From: Gammaproteobacteria bacterium
GTDB lineage: Bacteria > Pseudomonadota > Gammaproteobacteria > Enterobacterales > Kangiellaceae
DNA: 14,116 nt
Assembly: GCA_002401655.1 (NCBI GenBank)
Contig: NVTT01000010.1
Location: 37,215-51,330, forward strand
Direction: 5' to 3'
The position numbers and the translations under genes are program-made. Positions 9,100 through 14,116 of this stretch are shown one piece after another. The notes under the pieces were generated by a model, which saw only the letters and a program-made list of their open reading frames with translations, was not told where the DNA came from and did not search any database. Position 1 is the first letter of the stretch. Each line of letters starts with the position of its first letter.

Positions 9100-9128
9100 C
9101 AGTATTCAGTGATAAATCAGTATCCAGT
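9100..9128. repeat. Paired direct repeat CAGTATYCAGT between uvrB and the aminotransferase gene
   Basis: CAGTATTCAGT (9100-9110) and CAGTATCCAGT (9118-9128) match at 10 of 11 bases and start 18 bp apart. They lie 28-56 bp upstream of the predicted GTG start of the aminotransferase gene. The spacing would place them on nearly the same DNA face, so an operator is possible, but no regulator can be named. Confidence 0.4.
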
Positions 9129-9155
9129 AAAAATATACAAATGAGGCTTAAAATC

Positions 9156-10346
9156 GTGGAAATCCAACTTTCTAACCGAATCAAAAAAGTTAAACCATCT
9201 AGCACCTTAGCGGTAGCCGCAAAAGCAGCAGAATTGCGAGCGCAAGGAAAAGATATTGTCGGTTTAGGAACGGGAGAACCTGATTTTGATACGCCAGATC
9301 ATATTAAACAAGCTGCTATTGATGCAATCAATACCGGTCAAACGCGATACACAGCGGTTGATGGAACCCCAGCCTTAAAACAAGCGGTTATTAATAAATT
9401 CAAACGAGACAATAATTTCGACTATGAATCTAATCAAGTTTTAGTCTCTAGCGGAGGAAAACAAAGCTTTTTTAACCTCTGCCAAGCGTTATTAAATGAA
9501 GGGGATGAAGTTATTATTCCAGCGCCCTACTGGGTGTCTTACCCGGATATGGCTATTCTGGCAGATGCAACTCCGGTAATAATTGAGACCAATATCGATA
9601 ATGATTTGAAGATAACGCCAGCCCAGTTAAAAAGTGCCATCACCGACAAAACAAAACTATTTGTTATCAATAGTCCCAGTAATCCTAGCGGATTGGCTTA
9701 CTCCGAAGGAGAGTTGAAAGCGCTCGGCGAAGTACTTTTGCAACACCCAAATATCATAGTTGCCACCGATGATATGTATGAACATATTCTTTGGGAAGCC
9801 AATAGTTTTGTTAATATTCTAAATGCTTGCCCTGCGCTTTATCCGCAAACGGTTGTTTTAAATGGTGTTTCTAAAGCGTATGCGATGACAGGATGGCGAA
9901 TTGGCTATGCAGCGGGACCAGCTAAACTAATTGCCGCTATGAAAAAAGTACAATCGCAAAGCACATCTAACCCAGCGTCCATTTCTCAAGCTGCAGCTGT
10001 TGCGGCTCTAGATGGCGATCAATCATGCATAACTCCGATGTTGAAAGCTTTTAAAGAAAGACATGATTTTGTAGTGGCTGAGTTAAACTCAATTGAGGGC
10101 TTCAAATGTCTTCAAAGTGATGGAACTTTTTATGCCTTCCCCGACGCAACCAAATTGATACAAAAAGTAGGTTGTAAGGATGATACTGATTTAGCCGAGT
10201 TACTTCTCAGTGAAGTCGGTTTAGCGTTAGTGCCGGGTAGTGCTTTTGGTGCAAAAGGTCATTTAAGACTTTCTTATGCGGCATCAATGGATACATTAAA
10301 AGATGCGATTGCACGATTAAAGACGTTTTCTGCAAAATATTTTTAA
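9156..10346 (+). CDS. aspC: Aspartate-type aminotransferase, class I fold, subgroup Ib
   Basis: This PLP-dependent aminotransferase probably interconverts aspartate and 2-oxoglutarate with oxaloacetate and glutamate. Landmarks are GLGTGEPDFDTPDHI near the N terminus, NSPSNPSG (cofactor-contacting Asn), DDMYEHI, the PLP lysine Lys240 in VSKAYAMTGWRIGY, and LRLSYA with the carboxylate-binding Arg. The reading frame is open upstream to 8994, which would overlap uvrB. Homologues begin near IQLSNR, and GAGG at 9143-9146 sits 9 bp before GTG 9156, so I choose GTG, giving 396 residues. ATG 9141 would give 401 residues but lacks an equally good site. Subgroup Ib enzymes can accept other acceptors (some act on prephenate), so substrate range is uncertain. 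Confidence 0.92.
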   Translation: MEIQLSNRIKKVKPSSTLAVAAKAAELRAQGKDIVGLGTGEPDFDTPDHIKQAAIDAINTGQTRYTAVDGTPALKQAVINKFKRDNNFDYESNQVLVSSGGKQSFFNLCQALLNEGDEVIIPAPYWVSYPDMAILADATPVIIETNIDNDLKITPAQLKSAITDKTKLFVINSPSNPSGLAYSEGELKALGEVLLQHPNIIVATDDMYEHILWEANSFVNILNACPALYPQTVVLNGVSKAYAMTGWRIGYAAGPAKLIAAMKKVQSQSTSNPASISQAAAVAALDGDQSCITPMLKAFKERHDFVVAELNSIEGFKCLQSDGTFYAFPDATKLIQKVGCKDDTDLAELLLSEVGLALVPGSAFGAKGHLRLSYAASMDTLKDAIARLKTFSAKYF

Positions 10347-10391
10347 TTCACAATGCTCTGATATTAGTAGGTTCTGAATCTTTTTTAAGGA

Positions 10392-10420
10392 CTGACTACT
10401 TATACGCGATATGCTAAAAT
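10392..10420 (+). promoter_or_regulatory. thrH promoter with extended -10
   Basis: CTGACT (10392-10397, 4 of 6) is followed by a 17-bp spacer and TAAAAT (10415-10420, 5 of 6). The TG at 10412-10413 gives an extended -10 (TGCTAAAAT). Transcription would start near 10427, so the leader is about 50 nt. Confidence 0.65.
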
Positions 10421-10428
10421 GCGATTTA

Positions 10429-10446
10429 ACCCTATAAAAATAGGGT
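10429..10446 (+). promoter_or_regulatory. Perfect inverted repeat at the predicted 5' end of the thrH mRNA
   Basis: ACCCTAT (10429-10435), an AAAA loop and ATAGGGT (10440-10446) form a perfect 7-bp stem beginning about 2 nt after the predicted transcription start. It could be a stabilising 5' hairpin or an operator for a dimeric regulator. It has no T-tract and so is not a terminator. Confidence 0.6.
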
Positions 10447-10475
10447 GGAAATGTTCGTAAAAGGAAAAAACAAAA

Positions 10476-11084
10476 ATGAATGTCGTTTGTTTGGATTTAG
10501 AAGGTGTGCTAATCCCTGAAATTTGGATCGCTTTTGCAGAGAAAACAGGCATTGAAGCCTTAATGGCAACCACTCGGGATATTCCTGATTACGACGTATT
10601 AATGAAGCAAAGACTCAGTATTCTCGAAGAACACAATTTAAAACTTGCAGATATTCAGTCTGTAATATCAACCCTTGAACCCATGGAAGGCGCACTGAAT
10701 TTTCTGGATAGCCTCCGCGAGAGCTATCAGCTTATTATTCTTTCTGACACTTTCTACGAGTTTGGGACACCTTTTATGGCTCAGCTCAATCAGCCAACCC
10801 TCTTTTGTCATAAATTGATAGTCGATCAGGAGGGAGGTGTTAAAGATTACCAACTACGGCAACCTGATCCAAAAAGGAAATCCGTTAAAGCGCTCCACGA
10901 TCTCAACTTTAAAGTGATTGCCGCAGGTGATTCTTATAATGATACCAGTATGCTAGATGAAGCCGATGCAGGCTTTTTGTTCCGGGCGCCCGATAATGTT
11001 ATTGCGGAATTCCCTCAATATCCTACTGCGACCAGCTACTCAGGGTTGAGAACACTTATAGATTCCGCATCATCAAGTTTTTGA
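10476..11084 (+). CDS. thrH: ThrH: phosphoserine phosphatase / homoserine phosphotransferase (HAD family)
   Basis: ThrH is a HAD-family enzyme characterised in Pseudomonas aeruginosa. It dephosphorylates phosphoserine, the last step of serine synthesis, and can transfer the phosphate to homoserine. The 202-residue length fits. Motif I is DLEGVL, with nucleophile Asp7 and Glu9; the Glu in place of the usual second Asp is typical of ThrH. Motif II Ser90 is in ILSDTFYEF, motif III Lys133 is in PDPKRK, and motif IV is GDSYND (151-156). The ATG at 10476 follows AAAGGAAAA. The gene has its own promoter and lies 129 bp after the aminotransferase gene. A pairing with the aminotransferase in amino-acid metabolism is plausible but not shown. 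Confidence 0.93.
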   Translation: MNVVCLDLEGVLIPEIWIAFAEKTGIEALMATTRDIPDYDVLMKQRLSILEEHNLKLADIQSVISTLEPMEGALNFLDSLRESYQLIILSDTFYEFGTPFMAQLNQPTLFCHKLIVDQEGGVKDYQLRQPDPKRKSVKALHDLNFKVIAAGDSYNDTSMLDEADAGFLFRAPDNVIAEFPQYPTATSYSGLRTLIDSASSSF

Positions 11085-11492
11085 GTGCTTCCGCTCTAGT
11101 GTTCTAATTGGGGGTAGTGACAAGTTAAATATCGGGGGGGGGGGAAATCTGTTTTAGCGTATTAAATCATTTTTAACTTCGTCAGATCCTTTTTCCTGCA
11201 TTCGCGGGTTCAGCCTTTTACTTCGTTCGTTGGAAAATGCAATTGCAGTGCTGTTATCATAAGCAAAGCAGCCTAAAAGACATTTATTCAATTAATTTAT
11301 AACCAAATACCATAATTTAATCGATTCTTACTTTAACAAAAAATTCTCTCAAATTTAAACAAATCAAACCTTCTGTAGCTATTCACCAAACCCAAACAAC
11401 CTCTCGACACCAATAAACTAGCCTTGTAGATAGCGATTTTGAGCAAAAGAAAATAATTAAAAAAAATAACCTAAAAAAATTCAAATTGAAGG
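11085..11492. other. Intergenic region without a supported gene
   Basis: No protein gene is supported between thrH and the tRNA promoter. It contains a GGGGG run (11110-11114), an 11-G tract (11134-11144), a short imperfect hairpin CCTGC-ATTC-GCGGG near 11195-11210, and a 10-bp palindrome TGCAATTGCA (11238-11247). From about 11281 to 11490 the plus strand is strikingly A- and C-rich and poor in G, with several A runs. No clear terminator for thrH was found. Confidence 0.6.
11134..11144. repeat. Homopolymer of 11 G
   Basis: Eleven consecutive G residues occur in an otherwise AT-rich intergenic region, 50 bp after the thrH stop. Such tracts vary in length by slippage and are also prone to sequencing error. 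It lies outside any coding region I can support. Confidence 0.95.
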
Positions 11493-11521
11493 TTGACCAC
11501 TGGATCATCATCCACTATTAT
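11493..11521 (+). promoter_or_regulatory. tRNA-Asn promoter
   Basis: TTGACC (11493-11498), an exact 17-bp spacer and TATTAT (11516-11521) give 5 of 6 matches at both boxes. The GC-rich segment GCGCTCCC follows the -10, resembling the discriminator of stable-RNA promoters under stringent control. Transcription would start near 11528. Confidence 0.8.
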
Positions 11522-11527
11522 AGCGCT

Positions 11528-11542
11528 CCCTCATATAGAGGG
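11528..11542 (+). repeat. Short hairpin in the tRNA-Asn 5' leader
   Basis: CCCTC (11528-11532) and GAGGG (11538-11542) pair around an ATATA loop. The hairpin starts at about the predicted transcription start and ends 7 nt before the mature tRNA. RNase P would remove it. Confidence 0.5.
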
Positions 11543-11549
11543 TTGTAGT

Positions 11550-11626
11550 TCCCCCTTAGCTCAGCTGGTTAGAGCGACGGACTGTTAATCCGCAGGTCCC
11601 CCGTTCGAATCGGGGAGGGGGAGCCA
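11550..11626 (+). tRNA. tRNA-Asn (anticodon GTT)
   Basis: A complete cloverleaf is visible. The acceptor stem TCCCCCT (11550-11556) pairs fully with AGGGGGA (11616-11622), the discriminator is G11623, and CCA is encoded (11624-11626). The D-arm GCTC/GAGC, the T-arm CCCCG/CGGGG with loop TTCGAAT, and the anticodon loop CTGTTAA with GTT at 11584-11586 are all clear. In the anticodon stem, the outermost pair (27-43) is A opposite C, an apparent mismatch; the other four pairs are canonical. Confidence 0.98.
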
Positions 11627-11645
11627 AATATCTTGGTTTCCAAGT

Positions 11646-11672
11646 AAAAAGCCTCTTTATTGAGGCTTTTTT
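11646..11672 (+). terminator. Rho-independent terminator of tRNA-Asn
   Basis: AAAAAGCCTC (11646-11655) and GAGGCTTTTTT (11662-11672) form a GC stem flanked by A- and T-tracts around a TTTATT loop, 20 nt after the CCA. A small CTTGG-TTT-CCAAG hairpin (11632-11644) lies between the tRNA and the terminator. The A-tract on the 5' side means it could also stop transcription from the right. Confidence 0.9.
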
Positions 11673-11674
11673 AT

Positions 11675-11778
11675 GTCCAAGGATGGACGGTCAGGATTTT
11701 GCTCCCGGCAAATCCTAAGTACCTACATCCATGTAGGCAATTCCGTAAAGGAGCCATGGATGACGATCTAGCGTTGCC
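11675..11778. repeat. Structured non-coding segment resembling a dispersed intergenic repeat
   Basis: Three inverted repeats follow one another: GTCCA/TGGAC (11675-11688), AGGATTT/AAATCCT plus an inner GC/GC pair (11693-11716), and the near-palindrome CCTACATCCATGTAGG (11722-11737). A CCATGG palindrome follows at 11754-11759. The density of hairpins, the absence of a reading frame and the position between two transcription units resemble REP- or ERIC-like elements. Only one copy is visible here, so repeat status is inferred. The left and right limits are estimates. Confidence 0.5.
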
Positions 11779-11801
11779 TTTTATGAAGTGAGGGTTATAA
11801 T
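11774..11801 (+). promoter_or_regulatory. rrtA promoter
   Basis: TTGCCT (11774-11779, 4 of 6), a 16-bp spacer and a perfect TATAAT (11796-11801) lie 40 bp upstream of the rrtA ATG. Transcription would start near 11808. The -35 box lies at the right edge of the hairpin-rich segment. Confidence 0.6.
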
Positions 11802-11840
11802 CCTAGATTAGTACGCCCGACTCTCAAGTAATTTGTCATT

Positions 11841-12467
11841 ATGATTAAGACCTCTCTCTCACAATCCTTAATAAAAATACTTTCTCAGTACCCACAATAT
11901 AAACTGAGCTTGCTGATCACTAGTTTATCTTTAGTAGTCATGCTGCTAGCGCCTGAAAGTATAAAATTATTACGCTACGAATCCAATAACGTTAGTGATG
12001 GCGAATTATGGCGAATAATTACGGCTAATTTCTGCCATAGCAATTGGAATCATTGGATGCTAAATATTGCGGGACTATGGTTAATGGATATTTTTTACCA
12101 ACCCGTTCTTAGTCAAAAAATTCGAGCCTATTTACTATTATTTTGTATCGTTCTAAATGTATTGTTATTACATTGGTTTATGAACCTTCACTGGTATGTT
12201 GGTCTATCCGGTGCGCTTCATGGTTTTTTAATTGGTGGTGCTCTTTTATCATGGAATAATGGAAAATGGATTAACTTATCCATTATTGTTTTTACTGTCG
12301 GAAAACTAATCGCTGAAAGTTTTTGGCAAATAAATGCTGAAACCGAAAAATTGATTAATGCCAATGTGGTAGAGGAAGCTCATTCATTTGGTGCTTTATC
12401 TGCTTTTATATTTTTTATTCTTTGGTATCTCTTAAACCTGAATTCAAGGAATAGAAAAAAAGGTTAA
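11841..12467 (+). CDS. rrtA: Rhombosortase (rhomboid-family intramembrane serine protease)
   Basis: This is a 208-residue integral membrane protein of the rhomboid superfamily. Rhombosortases cleave proteins that carry a C-terminal GlyGly-CTERM tail. About six hydrophobic segments are seen (roughly 22-38, 70-87, 97-113, 118-137, 144-160 and 182-199). The catalytic dyad is Ser123 in YVGLSGALHG and His181 in EEAHSFGALSAF; HSNWNHWMLNIAG (66-78) matches the conserved N-terminal rhomboid segment. The ELWRIITANF entry and the short length favour rhombosortase over a GlpG-type rhomboid. ATG 11841 has no obvious ribosome binding site, but no better start precedes the first membrane segment. No GlyGly-CTERM substrate lies in the window. 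The stop codon lies inside the following terminator stem. Confidence 0.88.
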   Translation: MIKTSLSQSLIKILSQYPQYKLSLLITSLSLVVMLLAPESIKLLRYESNNVSDGELWRIITANFCHSNWNHWMLNIAGLWLMDIFYQPVLSQKIRAYLLLFCIVLNVLLLHWFMNLHWYVGLSGALHGFLIGGALLSWNNGKWINLSIIVFTVGKLIAESFWQINAETEKLINANVVEEAHSFGALSAFIFFILWYLLNLNSRNRKKG

Positions 12468-12490
12468 TAGCCAGAAACTATTAACCTTTT
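12455..12490 (-). terminator. Terminator between the convergent genes rrtA and comEA
   Basis: AAAAGGTTAATAG (12458-12470) and CTATTAACCTTTT (12478-12490) form a perfect 13-bp stem around a 7-nt loop. On the minus strand it is followed by seven T residues, making a convincing terminator for comEA. On the plus strand only four T residues follow, so it is weaker for rrtA, whose TAA (12465-12467) lies in the left arm. Confidence 0.85.
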
Positions 12491-12491
12491 C

Positions 12492-12519
12492 GATAATGTT
12501 GTTTATTTACAACATTATC
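12492..12519. terminator. Second hairpin at the end of comEA
   Basis: GATAATGTTGT (12492-12502) and ACAACATTATC (12509-12519) form a perfect 11-bp stem around a TTATTT loop. It includes the last codons and the stop codon of comEA. It has no T-tract and directly abuts the 13-bp stem, so it may support 3'-end processing or add to termination. Confidence 0.55.
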
Positions 12520-12812
12520 TTACTATGATTTTTTGCAATAGTCGCAACACCTATCCCTTTAACGCTTGCTAACTCTTCAATCGCTTTAAAGTCTCCATGC
12601 TTTTTTCTGTACATAATAATAGCTTGCGCTTTAACTAAACCAACACCCTTTAAAGCAGCTGCGATATCTTTAGCACTGGCTTTATTTAGATTAATTTTAG
12701 TGATTGAGGTGCTCGAAGATTGCTTCGCTTTTACATTCGCGCTTTTTGCTTCTGTAGGGAATGAAATCGCAACAACAAGTGATAATAGTAATACGGTTAA
12801 TAAGTTTTTCAT
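12507..12812 (-). CDS. comEA: Secreted or periplasmic ComEA-family helix-hairpin-helix DNA-binding protein
   Basis: The 101-residue protein has an N-terminal signal peptide (Lys2, hydrophobic core about 4-18, likely cleavage after Ala22 in TEA-KS). A short Ser-rich linker follows, then a tandem helix-hairpin-helix domain (about 39-101) with hairpins LKGVGLVKA (54-62) and VKGIGVATI (84-92). These small exported proteins bind double-stranded DNA in the periplasm, and in naturally competent Gram-negative bacteria they draw it in during uptake. The mature protein would be about 79 residues. ATG 12812 has a GGAG ribosome binding site 7 nt upstream. It follows pyrF on the same strand after 80 bp. 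A role in competence is likely from the family but not shown here. Confidence 0.88.
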   Translation of the reverse strand: MKNLLTVLLLSLVVAISFPTEAKSANVKAKQSSSTSITKINLNKASAKDIAAALKGVGLVKAQAIIMYRKKHGDFKAIEELASVKGIGVATIAKNHSKIML

Positions 12813-12868
12813 AATTCTGCTCCATGATTTTATGAGTTAAAAATTGATTGCCTCAAGGCAGGAGAGAT

Positions 12869-12886
12869 ATTATAGGTTTGATTATA
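12869..12886 (-). promoter_or_regulatory. Twin -10 boxes upstream of comEA
   Basis: On the minus strand two perfect TATAAT hexamers occur at 12886-12881 and 12874-12869, 12 bp apart, in the gap between pyrF and comEA. No good -35 box sits at 16-18 bp from either, so promoter activity would rely on other contacts or an activator. They suggest that comEA is not transcribed only from pyrF. Confidence 0.4.
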
Positions 12887-12892
12887 GGATGG

Positions 12893-13672
12893 CTATAGGG
12901 AGGCAAGGCTTTCAGATATATCGCACAAAGCTTTAAGAGGATCGGATGCTTGAGTAATGGGTCTGCCGATAACAAGATAGCTTGAGCCCGCTAATATAGC
13001 CTTCTCTGGCGTCATTATTCTAGTTTGGTCATCGGATGAAGAATTAGCGGGTCTAATCCCAGGAGTAATTAATGCAAATGATTTTCCTAAAATCTTAGTT
13101 AATTGCTCCGCCTCTTTTGCTGAACAAACGACTCCATCTAAACCACTATCTTGCGCTATTTTAGCTAAATGTGTCACTTGCTCAGGTAAACTTCGCTGAT
13201 AGCCTAGCTCTCCAAATGTTTCTTCATTCATACTGGTTAAAACAGTGACTGCGATCAATAAGGTTTTTCGAACTTCAACATTGCTGCCGTTTGTGAGGTT
13301 TAAATCTTTTTGTTCTTGGTAATGTTCATCTAGTGCCTTCTTTGCGGTTTGCATCATTTCACGACCACCCGTTGCATGAATGTTTACCATCCACACGCCC
13401 AATTTAGCGGCAGCGACACAAGCTTTAGCCACCGTGTTTGGAATATCGTGAAATTTAAGATCTAAAAAGACATCAAAGCCTTTATTTATTAATAACGTTA
13501 CCCATTCTGCCCCAAATAAAGTAAACATTTCTTTGCCTACTTTTAATCGACATCGATTGGGATCCAATTTTTCGACAAGCTCTAGCGCCTTTTGCTTGTC
13601 ATCAAAATCTAGAGCAACGATAATTACATTTTTATCTTTATTTTTATTCTTTTTTTCTTGCTCAGCTTGCAT
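12893..13672 (-). CDS. pyrF: Orotidine 5'-phosphate decarboxylase
   Basis: The enzyme decarboxylates OMP to UMP, the last step of de novo pyrimidine synthesis. The protein has 259 residues. The active-site residues Lys44, Asp71, Lys73 and Asp76 are all present in CRLKVGKEMF and DLKFHDIPNT, and Asp22 is in VALDFDD; numbering coincides with E. coli. TPGIRP and GRPIT near the C terminus bind the phosphate. The N terminus (residues 2-14, EQEKKNKNKDK region) is unusually Lys/Asn-rich and encoded by A-rich DNA. Translation starts at ATG 13672, 6 bp after the lapB stop, with GGGGA inside the lapB 3' end as ribosome binding site. Coupling to lapB is likely. Confidence 0.97.
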   Translation of the reverse strand: MQAEQEKKNKNKDKNVIIVALDFDDKQKALELVEKLDPNRCRLKVGKEMFTLFGAEWVTLLINKGFDVFLDLKFHDIPNTVAKACVAAAKLGVWMVNIHATGGREMMQTAKKALDEHYQEQKDLNLTNGSNVEVRKTLLIAVTVLTSMNEETFGELGYQRSLPEQVTHLAKIAQDSGLDGVVCSAKEAEQLTKILGKSFALITPGIRPANSSSDDQTRIMTPEKAILAGSSYLVIGRPITQASDPLKALCDISESLASL

Positions 13673-13678
13673 CTTTAA

Positions 13679-14116
13679 CTATTCCCCTTCCAACCCTTGA
13701 ATTGGTTTAATACTTCCCCAATTTTGACAACTTGGACACTGCCAAAATAACGATTTAGAATCAAAGCCACATTGATTACATTGGTAAACAGGCTTATTAG
13801 CTAAAAGTTTCTCGACAACATCTTTAAGTATCATCAAACTAGGTTTTGCTGTTTCACTGGCGTGTCCAACGTGTAATTCGATTAATTGCTTTAACCCTCT
13901 AATAGAAGGATGAAGTTGCATTTGTTTTGCAATAAATTCAGCGGCTGCGCGGTCGCCTGCGATTGAATCTACAGATTTTGATCGTAAAATATCGGCATAA
14001 GTCAAAATAGTCGAAATTCCCGCGCCACGATTTAATGCATCCTGTAAGAAAAATAACAGTCCTCGTTGATCGTTTATTTGAACAAAACAATTAACAATTA
14101 ATGGTAGAGCTTCTGG
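13679..14116 (-). CDS. lapB: LapB (YciM), C-terminal part: LPS assembly regulator with rubredoxin-type zinc domain
   Basis: The frame is open to the right window edge, so the N-terminal membrane anchor and most of the TPR repeats are missing. The visible 145 residues contain helical TPR-like sequence (PEALPLIVN onwards, then RGLKQLIELHVGHA) and the C-terminal metal-binding domain CNQCGF...CPSC, ending in WGSIKPIQGLEGE, very like the E. coli LapB end. LapB is an inner-membrane protein facing the cytoplasm that promotes FtsH degradation of LpxC and so limits LPS synthesis. TTG 14005 is internal, not a start. pyrF follows 6 bp after its TAG, the usual arrangement in Gammaproteobacteria. Confidence 0.96.
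   Translation of the reverse strand, partial: PEALPLIVNCFVQINDQRGLLFFLQDALNRGAGISTILTYADILRSKSVDSIAGDRAAAEFIAKQMQLHPSIRGLKQLIELHVGHASETAKPSLMILKDVVEKLLANKPVYQCNQCGFDSKSLFWQCPSCQNWGSIKPIQGLEGE

Noticed and set aside
8994..9155. Extension of the aminotransferase frame upstream into uvrB
   Set aside because: The extra 54 codons overlap the uvrB start, cover the divergent promoter region and match no family N terminus; GTG 9156 with GAGG fits homologues.
9001..9155. LexA (SOS) box in front of uvrB
   Set aside because: The repeated TACTG-like words do not form CTG-N10-CAG in either orientation.
11085..11549. Small ORF or phase-variable gene at the poly-G tract
   Set aside because: thrH already has a full-length C terminus, and no frame around the tract has a start, ribosome binding site and recognisable protein.
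12818..12858. comEA promoter TTGAGG-18-TAAAAT close to the start codon
   Set aside because: Transcription from it would start inside the GGAG ribosome binding site, leaving no usable leader.
12850..12862. TGCC-TCAA-GGCA hairpin as a pyrF terminator
   Set aside because: The stem is only four to five pairs and is not followed directly by a T-tract, so it is too weak to call.
13679..14005. lapB starting at TTG 14005
   Set aside because: The frame continues to the window edge with LapB-like sequence, so the gene is truncated by the window rather than starting there.

Overview
The window is an AT-rich chromosomal segment, most likely from a gammaproteobacterium and probably a marine or free-living one. 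The main clues are an indole-glycerol-phosphate synthase/phosphoribosyl-anthranilate isomerase fusion (trpCF), the lapB-pyrF pair, a ThrH-type phosphatase, and a rhombosortase, a protease known mainly from Gammaproteobacteria. I cannot fix the genus from the sequence alone. Every protein-coding gene except the two cut by the window ends looks intact. I see no insertion sequence, phage gene, CRISPR array or rRNA.

Region 1 (1-5041, + strand) is the distal part of a tryptophan operon: trpG (5' end cut off), trpD, trpCF, trpB and trpA. Spacing tightens along the operon: 28 bp, then 9 bp, then overlaps of 8 bp and 4 bp. This suggests translational coupling. Together the genes convert chorismate to tryptophan; trpE must lie upstream. 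Two oddities stand out: TrpD has GTGGS in place of GTGGD, and TrpB carries an N-terminal extension of about 24 residues built from degenerate 12-nt repeats that include a perfect 18-bp palindrome.

Region 2 (5038-6816, - strand) is a large gene facing the trp operon, with the two stop codons sharing TTAA. It encodes 43 uninterrupted pentapeptide repeats, a central region of unknown fold, a predicted coiled coil and a divergent class III nucleotide-cyclase domain. This is the least conventional gene in the window.

Region 3 (6997-11084) holds uvrB (- strand, nucleotide excision repair), a divergent aspartate-type aminotransferase whose likely start is GTG 9156, and thrH behind its own promoter. 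A perfect hairpin sits at the predicted 5' end of the thrH transcript.

Region 4 (11085-11840) has no protein gene that I can support. It holds an 11-G homopolymer, an A-rich, G-poor stretch, tRNA-Asn(GTT) with a clear promoter and terminator, and a string of hairpins that resembles a dispersed intergenic repeat.

Region 5 (11841-14116) holds rrtA (rhombosortase, + strand) converging on lapB-pyrF-comEA (- strand). Two back-to-back hairpins separate rrtA from comEA. lapB is cut by the right end of the window. LapB (control of LPS synthesis) and PyrF (UMP synthesis) are separated by only 6 bp; comEA follows after 80 bp and probably has an additional promoter.
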